Below, piece by piece: positions 54,570 through 64,000 of a DNA stretch of 64,000 bases (the stretch's first letter is position 1; each line of letters opens with the position of its first letter). The notes under the pieces were generated by a model that saw only the letters and a list, made by a program, of their open reading frames with translations, made no database searches and had not been told where the DNA came from. A program made the position numbers and the translations under genes. The stretch lies in assembly GCA_000469685.2 (NCBI GenBank), contig LS997563.1:41456468-41520467 (forward strand), given 5' to 3'. This stretch comes from Haemonchus contortus (Eukaryota > Nematoda > Chromadorea > Rhabditida > Trichostrongylidae).

Positions 54570-55611
54570 TCACCCGTGCAGACACTTGATGCTGTTCTCA
54601 ACATGTTGCTGACTGCGTTTGTCGGCCTGTGGATGAGCTGATGTAGCGTGAAGTAAGATATTCTTAGAACTAGTTTTACGGTACCACTTCACACTAACAA
54701 CGCCACTGGATACTTTGACCTGAGTGTTGAGGTAAGGGAGCCAACAAACACGCGGAACCTTTCGAGTGAGTTTAATATACTGCGACTGTTCATACATGAT
54801 TCGAAAATACTCGTCCATTTCGAACTGTGGTGATGTTACGATGGAACAGTCATCGATATAACTACAGTACATCAAAGGATTCCATTCTTTAGCCGTCGTT
54901 CCATGGCAAGACCTCTGACATGAGAACTGTCCTTACCCGCCCATTTGAAGATATTACACATTAAGTATTCCTCGACCAACGTCATTACATGCATTTTACT
55001 AAGTCCAAAAGTATTAATATTATTACATGCGTATCTAGCATTTCAGATAATGCTTGTAGTGCCTGCTCGTTCTGGACATTAGTATAAAGGGAAAGAATTC
55101 GAATGGCTCGATAAAAATACTCCTACCGAGGCCCCAGCCATGTAATAGTTCAAGGAAATGCTTAGTACTGGGCAGGTGAGATGGAACCATGGGCAACTAC
55201 AATATCATTGAGAAACCCCGAGAATTTGGACCCTCCACACTACTAATAATGGACCGAATTTCGAATGTATCCAGTGACCTTTCCCCTCTTCTTTCTCAGT
55301 CACGCAAAGGTCAACAGAGGAGTCTCTGAGATGGAGTTCGGCTATTGCTCGAGCAAATTTTGAGACATAGCGACAAACCCAACATTATGCGTAGCGTTCC
55401 ATTCAATCTTAACTCGCGCAATTCCTTCGACCCCTGCTTTTGTTTGTGTGTTATTTTTGAAATTTGGAATAAGCTTCTGTATAGCAAAGCCATCGTACAA
55501 GTCCAAAATGAAGAAAACTTTAAGAATCAACCTTAGAAGCCTTCTGTTTTGGTTTAGAGCAGTTAGAACTTCCGCTGATAGAAACTTGAAATTGACGTTA
55601 GCCTCGGGCAC
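54570..55611 (-). pseudogene. Second Penelope-like element, decayed
   Basis: On the minus strand 54875-54570 reads CSYIDDCSIVTSPQFEMDEY, then YIKLTRKVPRVCWLPYLNTQ and WYRKTSSKNILLHATSAHPQ, matching the RT palm and thumb of the PLE at 21775. Upstream scraps (55611-55342, LSAEVLTALNQN) resemble the N-terminal region. The endonuclease is absent, and frameshifts separate the pieces. It is much older than the 21284 element. Confidence 0.8.
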
Positions 55612-55639
55612 CGATGAGGGTTCCTTATAAAAATTACAA

Positions 55640-57844
55640 ATATTATCGAATTTCGATCACGATTAGAAATTTGCATCTCATGCTCCCGTCTGCTCTAAGT
55701 ACGCAGTAGATCTCTGAACCTCTGGAGACCTCCTACAACTTTACGGAACGTATGTTCATTCACATTTTGCATAGGTGCGTAGGTGCAAAAGACGTATCCA
55801 AGTTCAACACGTCCTATGCATTAGGGGAGACATCAGTGTTTCTAGTGAGACAAGTACCCAAACCAAATTACCAAACCAACCAAATCACAATCACACCGTG
55901 CTTCATGGCCTACATCAACAAACAGTATAGTGTGTTAGTGGTAACAATGTTTTTGCTGATTACTAGCTGATTTCCACGAATGCAACTTGCTCCAGGGGAG
56001 TGGGTATTTGTGTTCAAATATTTACTTCGCACCTTCTTCGCATCACTCGCTTGTGGGGTGACCTCACTTGAAGGCACAGGTCACGAAAGAATGGATTCGG
56101 AGATTTGCACATAGTTTGAATTCGATGCCCCCTCTGATACCATTCGTGCAGGAATTAGGTCGGAAAAGGGTCTGGATAGGGACAATAAGGGCAGGAACAT
56201 TGGGGGACGTCAGGCCTCCGCCCCTCGCCAGGCTGACTACGGGTTCGAATTTTCCTTCACCACTTTCGCATTGGAGCGAAGTTGGTGGAAAATCGATACG
56301 CTGGTTGGCAAAATGGTCAGCTGGTCGACCGCCTCGTACAGGAGCTAGTATTGATAATCCCATGATAATGCTAGGCTTCAACTGAGTATAAATCTTCAAA
56401 TGAAGGTCAAAGAGTGTTCTTGACATTGTACAAGAACACATAAATGACCCCAAATGAAGAAAATGCGTTGCAAATAAAAAAATTGAAATCCTAGCATGCA
56501 TTTTATAAAACAACGTACTATATGGAAACTTAGGTACATTTAATCGTAAAATGATAAATATAAGGGAATTTACTCACCTTTCTGTGCAGAACAACTGAAT
56601 AAACCTAAAAGTTCAGCGAAATATCAGTTGGGGAATAAATAGTTTCAAGAATCTAATCTAAATCAGATGTTTGGGTGTTTTGTGTGCCATTGCACACATG
56701 GCGTCGCATTCATGTACTTCCGCGAAAATTCACTTAACCACCGTTTTCCCTTTATGAATCTCGTCCAACCACTTTTCCTCTTTTTTTTTCGGCCGTTTGT
56801 TTTCCTTTTTTTCACTGTTTTTAACCTTTTATGCTTTACCATTGCCCTAGTGTAGGCCTTACCTACCACTATCTCTGAAATACCGGATACCCCCGAAATT
56901 GTCCTGACCTGTGCCTTTAATTGGTTGGCTGCTGCCCTCTCTGGTAGTCCCAGTGAACTAATATTGATTTTATGAATTGGAAAATTTATCATTACTGTTA
57001 TTATAATTATTATTATTATTGTTATTATTATTATTATTACACATTTCAAAATATTATGTAGTAAGGACAAGACTATGTTCGAATTCAAGATCATCACATT
57101 ACATGAAAACTATGCAGCTTAATCAGTGACGTATCTAGGCATCTTTTTGCAGTTTTGCTCTACATATTATGTGCTATATATATGCGCTATTATGTATCTA
57201 AGTTAGTACGTGATGCTTTCCTCTCTTGCTAACCTGCCTTTCGCCATTTGAGGTAGCTGTAGCTGCGCCTAGGATGTCTGGAAGCAAAGGGTTTTGGTAC
57301 ACAGAGCTAACAGCGCTGTCGATTTCTGAGGATTGGAAATCGAAGGGCTTTGGAGCTACAGTGCACGAGGAAACAGAGAGGGAGCGTGCAAGTTCTAGAA
57401 GAGGGGAAGGTGCATAAATTAATGGTAGTACAGTGTTTTCGGTGGCCTAGCTTTACAGGAATCCGTAGGAGTGTGAAGGATCAACAGGAGAAGCTAACCT
57501 TGGTTTGAGACCGAAGAAAGATGTGGTCAAATACAGAGTGGTACAACTGAGATATTGCGCTCATCTGATGACAAGCACTGTGCATAGGAGATTTATAATA
57601 CTTTCATCCACATGTTTAAACATTTTCAAGTTACCCCAAAGAAATCGACTCAAGGTGTCGAAAAATGAAAGGTCACCCTCTGTTTACTAGTTTGTGCGAG
57701 AGGATGAATGGTCTCTACAATGCAATAGATTCATCTCCCCTTTCCAATTATTATTACAACTTGCACGGTTTTCTGTGTTGCATAATTTGTGTTGCATATT
57801 TATTTTTTGTTTTTTTTTTTATTTTATTTCTCATACTTCAAATG
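55640..57844. other. Unassigned insertion-rich sequence
   Basis: 55925-55996 resembles the sequence before the family B last exon (CTGATTACTAGCTGATTTCC), which resumes in decayed form near 57845. The roughly 1.85 kb between looks like an insertion. It contains an ATT/ATA microsatellite at about 57000-57041 and several unrecognised frames (56663-57097 minus, Lys-rich; 57226-57417 plus). No gene is called. Confidence 0.4.
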
Positions 57845-58035
57845 CGACTCAGGTGTACCAGAGCTGCTCGAGACATCGGCCTTCATCACTGACCATTAGA
57901 AACTTTCGAAATTGAAGCTCTAATACGGTTCTTAATACGATGACTCTTTAGCCAACTAGAGGTTCCTTTTCCGAGGGCAACCAAACGTTCCTAAAGAGGT
58001 TTCGCTCTTTTTGTCTTTACCTCGAGTAATAATCA
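57845..58035 (+). pseudogene. Family B last-exon remnant (B4)
   Basis: It matches 27105-27246: CTGCTCGAGACAT, then AATACGATGACTCTTTAGCC (the Leu/Gln codon of the paralogs is now TAG), then AAACGTTCCTAAAG and CTTTACCTCGAGTAA. Stops and indels make it non-coding. Confidence 0.6.
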
Positions 58036-58042
58036 CAGTACT

Positions 58043-58303
58043 TTACAGTCTTGTCAGCTTCTGGCAAGTACTGAGTCGAGTAGCCTTCTTCATCCTCTCT
58101 CGTGTGATATACTCATCAGAGGGATAGAGCGCCAAACAGTCGTACGCGAGACTGATAAATCCATCTGAGCTCGGATCTGACTCACAGACCAAGAAGTATT
58201 CGCCCCAAGACGGGCTATTCTCCAGTTGTCCTGAGCACTCAAAATGCATGGACGGCCAGGAATAGGTTGTGAGTGATAGCTGCCAGGGTTTCGAATGAAT
58301 CTA
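58043..58303 (-). pseudogene. Tc1/Tc3-like transposase N-terminal fragment
   Basis: The minus strand reads PGRPCILSAQDNWRIARLG, then SVSQIRAQMDLSVSRTTVWR, a Tc1-family helix-turn-helix pattern. The frame ends in other sequence where the mariner relic at 58304 was inserted. Confidence 0.65.
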
Positions 58304-59178
58304 CGAGGGTTGCCTTTTATATTTCGGGATTTGGAAACACTAGTGTAGCAATCTAGCAACTGACACCACTATCGTAAAGTTTGACTATTTTGAGGTTCCG
58401 TTGCAAAATTTGAGCGCGATTTGTGTTGTTTACACTAAGTTATAAGATTTTGTTTCGGCCAAGTTATAGAGTTTAACCGTAGGCATTTTCGCGCGACAAC
58501 TTTCGACGTGGACTAACTCAACAGCAATGCATGGATGAACTTGGTTCAATTTTCGGGGATGAAGCTCCATCCAGGATCAGTGTTTATCGATGGTACAGTG
58601 AGTTCACCCGAGGTCGTGTTTCACTCGAAGACGAATTTCGTGGAGTGCGTCCGAAATCAGTTGTCGTTCCGGAAACAGTTCATGCTGTGCACAAACTAAT
58701 ACTGTGAGATCGTCATGTAACCTATCGTGAGATTGGGGCAACCTTGAGCATTAGTGGGACTAGCTTGCATTCATTTTTGCATGACCATTTGACCGTAAAA
58801 AAATTTGTTGGCGTTGGATCCCACGTCACGACAGCTCCAACACATCGGCTTAAACAACCGCATTTTTGAGCACTGAAAACAACGATTTGACAGGTTATCA
58901 GCCATGTAGCCCCCGGGAGACTTCTTCTCATCCCGTACGTAAAAAATAAAATGAGAGGTCAACGTTTTTTTGACACGTGAAGAAGCCGATGATGCGTTCA
59001 GAATCCATGTTTTAGAGTTACCTTAATCAGAGTGGCAAAAGTGCTTCAAAAATTGGTTCGAGCCCATGCAAAAGTGTATAGATCTTAATGTGGAGAATTT
59101 TGAAAGGCAGTCAAGCGATTTTCAATAAATAGTATTTGTTCCTGTTCTCAAATCCCGAAATATAAAAGGCAGCCTACG
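58304..59178 (+). mobile_element. Internally deleted mariner element
   Basis: The TIRs are CGAGGGTTGCCTTTTATATT at the left and AATATAAAAGGCAGCCTACG at the right, flanked by TA (58302-58303 and 59179-59180). The transposase N-terminus is readable near 58493-58690: LTQQQCMDELGSIFGDEAPS, then ISVYRWYSEFTRGRVSLEDE. Stops follow, and the catalytic region is mostly deleted (875 bp against about 1.3 kb for a complete mariner). A mariner called bandit is known from Ancylostoma; whether this is the same family needs alignment. Confidence 0.85.
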
Positions 59179-59970
59179 TAGCAATGCATGAAAAAGAGCG
59201 GCTCAGTTGAAGTTTCGAAAGTATGTGCACATTCAAATTCTTTCATTTCAAAGGTAACTGAAGAACCTACCGTAACGAAACCATTCTCAAACGACTCCTC
59301 CGAGTCGATACCCTTTACAGGAATTTAGGAGGCCCTATTGGTTTCTGACCTCGGTTATATTTTTGTTTTTTGCTAAGTGTGCACATACTTTTGGAACAAA
59401 GGAAAAAATTTCCTTTAGCAAAAAATTGTGTTAGCAGCTGCGATGTTTTCTCAGAGAAATTGTTTGTAGGTTATCGCACACAAGGAATTGAAGGTGAAGA
59501 TCACAGGTTACAGGAAGCAATGGTATTCCTAAAAATAGAAAACGTTGAGTTACTGAGTTGTTTTCTTTAACTCTTCACGAGGTTTGTATACAAGCTTTAT
59601 TAGGCTGACGTTTCGGCGGAGTCGCCTTCTTCAGAGCCTAGAAAGATCATAACAATTCATGACTCTCCGACCAAAGTCTCCGCTGCCACACTGAAGTTCG
59701 AGACCCCTAGGGCACGCAGGTGATTAAAGGAGAACCACTCACTCGGAATAACTGCAGTCGTCCTTACCTTGCTTTCAGCACAGTCTACAAAGGCCTCCCC
59801 ACCAGTATGTGGAATGGCTGTTTTGCAGTCAAGTAGTGTTGGACAGTGTAAAATATGCTTCAGCTGAACATATCAAAATTTCATGTGATTTGCTCCACTG
59901 GGGAAAAAGTTACGGCAAGTTGAAGTTGGCCGAATACTTTTGAGCGCTACTGTATAAACCACATATGTCC
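59179..59970. other. Unassigned sequence with PLE remnant and MITE end
   Basis: 59590-59740 is a PLE terminal-repeat remnant with a hammerhead-like motif. The end CTTTTGAGCGCTACTG at about 59938-59953 matches the TIR of the MITE at 45081. The frame at 59370-59570 has no recognised domain. Confidence 0.45.
59603..59638 (-). ncRNA. Hammerhead-like motif with fully consensus core
   Basis: On the minus strand the order is GGCU, CUGAAGA, an A, GGCG-ACUC-CGCC, GAAA, CGUC, AGCC. Both core strands match the hammerhead consensus, helices I and II are perfect, and GUC is the preferred cleavage triplet. Helix III is minimal. It lies in a solo PLE-repeat remnant. Confidence 0.65.
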
Positions 59971-62447
59971 GTTTGTCTGCTTCTCTGCTTATCGGTCTGT
60001 TCGTGGGCAATGTCATCACGAAGCTTACGAAACGTTCCTTCATACTCAACGAAGGTGATGTAGGAGATGTTTCAGACCAAAGGAATTTGTTGTCAGTGAA
60101 GAAATGGCTCTCATGATCTGAATGAAGTCCTTACAAGGAAGGTCTTTCAGAGCGTGGGAAGCTTTTCAAAAATGGTTTTTTGCATGGTATAGGGGCATGA
60201 GCACTGAGTACAAAACTATGGTCCATTTCCGCTAAATGGCTTTCTGAATGCTAAAAAAGGAGTGAAAATGATTTCGTTAGAAATTGCTGTTTTAACCCAC
60301 TAACTGTCGTTTGTTTCATTCATGGCGTCGACTGTCAGCACAGTAGAAGGGGCCCTTGGAGACGACATTGAAATTAACGTGAACGGTAATCAAAAAAGGG
60401 CTGACATGTTGAAAAGTGCGGGGAAGTTTCATATAGGCTCTCCACGGTGGAAATGCTGGCAGCAACGGATGGTGTGCTGGATAGTGATGTGGACTTCGAA
60501 TTTGGCGGATAAGCTGGGTTGATGGTTCAGGTTTCCTAGACGCTGACGTTTTGCATATAATGCTGCCACCTCCAGATTGGCTTCATGTGTATGATCGCGA
60601 GTGCGAGAGGATTCGTTACAGTAACAAAGGGCATTGATCAAGAATGTGGAAGCATTGAAACGTGTGATTATGGGTTCATGGTTTGGTTAGAGCGGAAGTA
60701 TTATAGAATCGGCGCGTAGGGTTTGTATACGGTTTCTTCAGGAAAGCAGGGGTCCTATTCATGGAGAGATTCAAAAGTTCGGCAAATTTCTGGGTAATCC
60801 ATTGTTCAGCATTTATACGTACGCCCTGTGCCCGCTCACTCCATTCTCTCTAGCTTATCCCTCCCCAAGACCACCAACTTCATGTAACCCCATACAAGCT
60901 TAACCTACTCAAGATTACAATCATACCGCGAAACCATTTTTACCAACGATAATGAAATTAAAGTTAAGATATAAAAAACCACGGCTTATCATTCTGATTT
61001 GTCTGTAAGTAATACAGCAACACAGCCATTCTGCAATGTGAGCTTGCCATGACTTGGGTGAAGTTAGGCTGAACAGCTAGTGAATGATATGGGTATCTCC
61101 ACGTCGCCATCATGTTATAAATCCCAAATGCCGCGACTTTAGAATGAAGGCTGTCACAAAAGCTATGAGTTCACAGTGCTCTTCGTGTCCGTTGAAAATC
61201 CTGGTGACAACGGCGGAAAGTACGATGAATTCGACGTGTGTCAGTCAGCGCGCTTCTGACGAACATGTCGATGAACAGGGCTACAATCGGCACTTTAATA
61301 AAAACGCCATTACGACCAACAGTGGCAACAGCAGCTCATCAGCACAGAGTCGCAACGTCGATTCTCGTAGATCGCGGGTAAGGCAGGTGTATAAGATACA
61401 GAGTGATACACCGAAAGCGAAAATTTCTCAAAGATTCATCCCAGTTCGGGAGCCAACTATCCGAATCCGACTACCTAAACACTGGGTGAGGGCAGGTTCG
61501 TCCTTATGATCGCCGCATATGGTCCGTTCGGGAACTCACTGCACCGTGGTCATCCCCGATGATCCATAATTGGTGGCGGTGCTTCTACTCGCATTCACAC
61601 GTAGAGCAGCAGTATTTCCGTGGTGACTACCGTACCCTTCAACTAGGAACTCAATCGTTTCACTTAGTGGTTACTACCGCATCCTTCTTGGTATGTGGAG
61701 GTTATTGTTGGTCTTGGTCACGACCAGTCAGGCGCTTGCTTTGGTCCTGGAGAAATAAGGAGGCAATCTGGAGGTGGCTGCATAAAATGCAAAAACGCCG
61801 GTGAAGAAAACGAGAAAACCCGAACCATCAACCCAGCTTATCCGCCAAATTCGAAGTCCACATTACTATCCAGCACACCATCCGTCGCTGCCAGCATTTC
61901 CACCGTGGAGAGCCTATATGAAACTTCCCTGCACTTTTCAACATGTCCGCCGGTTTCGTGACGGTTACCGTTCACGTTGTTTTCAATGCACAGTCCACTG
62001 GCGCCTTCTACTGTGCTGACAGTCGACGCCATGAATGAAACAAACGACAGTTAGTGGGTTAAAACGGCAATTTCTAACGAAATCATTTTCACTCCTTTTT
62101 AGCATTCAGAAAGCCATTTAGCGGAAATGGACCATAGTTTTGTACTCAGTGCTCATGCCCCTACACCATGCAAAAAACCACTTTCGAAAAGCGTCCCACG
62201 CCCTGAAAGATTTTCCTTGTTAGAGGAAGAGAAAAACATAATTCTGCTCTGATGCTGCTTGATTAGCATTTGTCATCGATAATGCTCACGAGACAAGTGA
62301 AATGAATGGCTATCATTAAAAGTCATTTATAAAAGCTGAAAAAGGATGAAAAGCAATTTGTTTAAAAAGCCACTGCATTAGTCTTATTCAAATATGTAAT
62401 GCTACAACAGCATAAATACTATGTGACAGCTCCTATCCCATGCAACC
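59971..62447 (+). promoter_or_regulatory. Family A upstream block of A5, split by an insertion
   Basis: The block homologous to 30740-31110 runs from about 59971 to 60133 and resumes at 62221-62447 on the other side of the 60134-62220 element. CATAAATAC at 62411 replaces TATAAATAC. The element therefore separates the distal part of the block from the gene by about 2.1 kb. Confidence 0.55.
60134..62220. mobile_element. TA-flanked element with about 455-bp TIRs and a different core
   Basis: TA at 60132-60133 and 62221-62222 flanks CAAGGAAGGTCTTTCAGAGC and its inverse ending TTTTCCTTGT. The arms 60134-60590 and 61765-62220 match each other and the arms of 16881-18896. The core (60590-61765) does not resemble that element's core. 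It includes an open frame at 61084-61509 (141 codons, Ser-rich, SSQCSSCPLKIL-type start) without a known domain. No transposase is present. Paralogous empty sites at 30876 and 46036 confirm the insertion. Confidence 0.92.
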
Positions 62448-63509
62448 ATGAAAGGTCTAATTGTCGCTCTCGTTGTTATAACAGTTATCGAGGTGAGTTC
62501 TTTGGTGTATTTTCTACTTAAACATTCGGATGATCTGCCCCTTCAGCGGTGGTGGTGTAGTGGCAAGTGGCGCACAATCTCACGCGCATGATCACGGGCT
62601 CAAACCCCTGATCAATATTCACTTGGGTTAAGCCAATTAAGCCTTCCATCGCTCTGACGTCAGCTAAAAGGTGCCAGACTCGTCTTGGAGGATAAAAGCA
62701 ATGGTTTGTACATGTGCTGTCCACCGCAATTCGTTTTATAGGCCACATAAGGATTCAATACGCCCCTACAATTCTGAATGGAATTTAATGCGGGGGCGCA
62801 TCCCTTAGACGGGGTTAATTACCGCCAAAAGATTTGATCCTTATCCTATCACCCTCTGCATTTAATAAGAGTTAAGCAAAGGATGATGATTCTGTGGAGC
62901 TAACAAGAAATTCTTTTAAGGCTCGTACAATTGATCCAATGGTTTCTAATTTTCGTGGAGGAGACGATATTCTGGCAGTGCACATCTCTACTGATTACAA
63001 CTATAATGCTTTGGAAAGAGAGGTTAGTAAGAAATTGCGTTACTAATTTATACAACTGAATTCACTTCAGATTAGAGACCAAGGTTCACGGCTCGGAACC
63101 TTCGACTATCTGAACGGTGGACTTGAACAATGCCGTCATTACGCTTACACTTTCAAAATGTCCAAGGCGGACTGTCCCACGGTATAGCTCAAGCTAGGCT
63201 CAACCTTAAGTATTCCCTTCAAAATATTGAAGGGCAGCAAATATTAGTAACTGTATCTGATTAACAGGAAAAGACACTATTCCTTCAGTAGTATTTGTTT
63301 TTGTTTTGTAAGTTATTTTGCAGGTGCAAAGCTGGCTTGAGGGTATGGTGGATAGACACAAAAAAGTTATATCGGCGATGATGTTTTGCGAGAACAAGTA
63401 TTACTCTCCCATAAAGTGGGCTATCGCAAAAGAGGGGGATACTACTATCTACGTTAAACGAGGTCAATATAAAATGGAGGATGATTTTACGATTCCTGAT
63501 TATCACTGA
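62448..63509 (+). CDS. Family A small secreted protein (copy A5)
   Basis: The model is join(62448-62492, 62921-63022, 63071-63181, 63324-63509), about 147 residues, all phase 0. Exon 1 is MKGLIVALVVITVIE. Exon 2 (34 codons, after TTTTAAG) ends ISTDYNYNALERE. A 48-bp intron containing an in-frame TAA follows (GTTAGT...CTTCAG). Exon 3 (IRDQGSRLGTFDYLNGG) ends SKADCPT, donor GTATAG. Exon 4 (VQSWLEGMVDRHKKVISAMM) carries FCENKYY with the second Cys, a long tail, and ends IPDYH. Exon 3 has an extra Cys (EQCRHY). The open, well-spliced structure suggests a functional gene, probably secreted, of unknown role. Confidence 0.77.
62535..62830 (+). repeat. tRNA-derived SINE (S1) in intron 1 of A5
   Basis: The A box TGGTGTAGTGG is intact; the B box reads GGCTCAAACCC, one change from consensus. 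The body is nearly identical to the SINE in A4. Confidence 0.8.
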
Positions 63510-64000
63510 TTGATAAATGCTTGCATATGGTGTGTTGGAGCTGTCGAGGAGCCGAGAGCTTGAGGTTGACGACTTTCAATACTGATGAGTGCTCATTGCT
63601 TACCATGAATATGTATGATGAATATGGAAACAGTTATGTCTCTATTGTCTTGATGGTTTCCTTTTTACCTCTACCACTGCAGATGTGCGTATACCTCATA
63701 CGTACGAGTATTTCTCCCTATGTCGTCGGGCGAGGAAGCCCCTATTTGGAGTACGTAACATTAGTGCGCCTGGAGATGTACGCGGCAAGGTGCGTGTCGG
63801 AATACGCCCGATTTGGACGGCTCAGGTGTTTGTCATTGAGGTGCGGGTTCGAACTAGAGCAGATTAGTATGCAAATTAGTCAATCGTAAGGAAGAACCTT
63901 CACTTTGGAGTAGTGACAATTTGGAACATTTCACATATTCGGGGGATAATAGGGATGAAGAAGGAAAGCAAAAGGGAGAGGAATGAAAAGCTTCCAAGTG
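63510..64000. repeat. Segmental duplication of 48750-49230
   Basis: It follows directly after the stop of A5 and matches 48750-49230 almost base for base, including CTTGCATATGGTGTGTTGGA and the GGTTCGAACTAGAGC stretch. It carries two short conserved frames (63521-63889 and 48886-49122) that change reading frame between copies, so they are not called genes. Confidence 0.7.

Noticed and set aside
56064..56513. Overlapping long frames on both strands (149 and 105 codons)
   Set aside because: Neither shows recognisable motifs. The region has a tRNA-like GGGTTCGAATT site and looks repeat-derived.
56663..57097. 144-codon Lys-rich minus-strand frame
   Set aside because: Its start is encoded by an ATT/ATA microsatellite and the remainder has no known domain or copy.

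Overview
This window is nematode DNA and most resembles a strongylid, hookworm-type (Ancylostoma-like) genome. The evidence is short genes with GT-AG introns, some only 48 bp, and T-rich TTTTCAG/TTTGCAG-type acceptors. The repeat load is very heavy: RTE-type LINEs, a Penelope-like element (PLE), BEL/Pao, Tc1/mariner elements, tRNA-derived SINEs and TIR elements. There is no bacterial operon structure and no rRNA or intact tRNA gene. The species is inferred and not proven.

The host content is two small multi-exon gene families arranged in tandem segmental duplications. Family A encodes small secreted proteins: a 15-residue hydrophobic signal exon, a variable exon 2, a conserved exon 3 ending in a Cys, and a variable exon 4 with a second Cys. 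Four copies look complete (5239-6222, 31111-34548, 46271-47366, 62448-63509), two are decayed (28513-29110, 43080-43744), and one survives only as its last exon (1721-1864). Each complete copy has the same TATA-bearing upstream block and the same tRNA-derived SINE in intron 1. The copy at 31111 has gained a long Thr-rich 10-residue tandem repeat in exon 2. Family B is a second multi-exon family with a WAID-type motif faintly like reelin repeats. Its fullest copy runs from 7925 to 27246 around a roughly 13.7 kb intron filled with transposons, and decayed copies lie at 29225-30229, 43860-44872 and 57845-58035. After subtracting nested transposons, successive duplication units are about 15-16 kb apart.

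Region by region: 1-1.6 kb decayed LINE; 1.7-7.5 kb family A genes and SINEs; 7.9-27.2 kb the family B gene interrupted by a LINE (9.0-12.2 kb), Helentron-like repeats, a TA-flanked long-TIR element (16.9-18.9 kb) and a PLE (21.3-25.7 kb); 27.2-34.5 kb unit 2 of A/B genes with a Tc1-like insertion; 36.6-37.5 kb a palindrome nested in an hAT-like element; 38.5-41.6 kb a decayed BEL/Pao element; 42-47.4 kb unit 3; 47.4-55.6 kb repeats and a second PLE relic; 55.9-64 kb unit 4, with a mariner relic and a second long-TIR element.

The most notable signals are as follows. Hammerhead-ribozyme-like motifs of the minimal PLE type occur at seven places. Paralogous empty sites prove three TA insertions. 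A LINE begins with a tRNA-like sequence between 19-bp target duplications. The Tc1-like element has an IR/DR arrangement of four repeated sites. In family A, a 48-bp intron appears to have become coding sequence in decayed paralogs. Everything here comes from reading the sequence; no alignments or searches were run.
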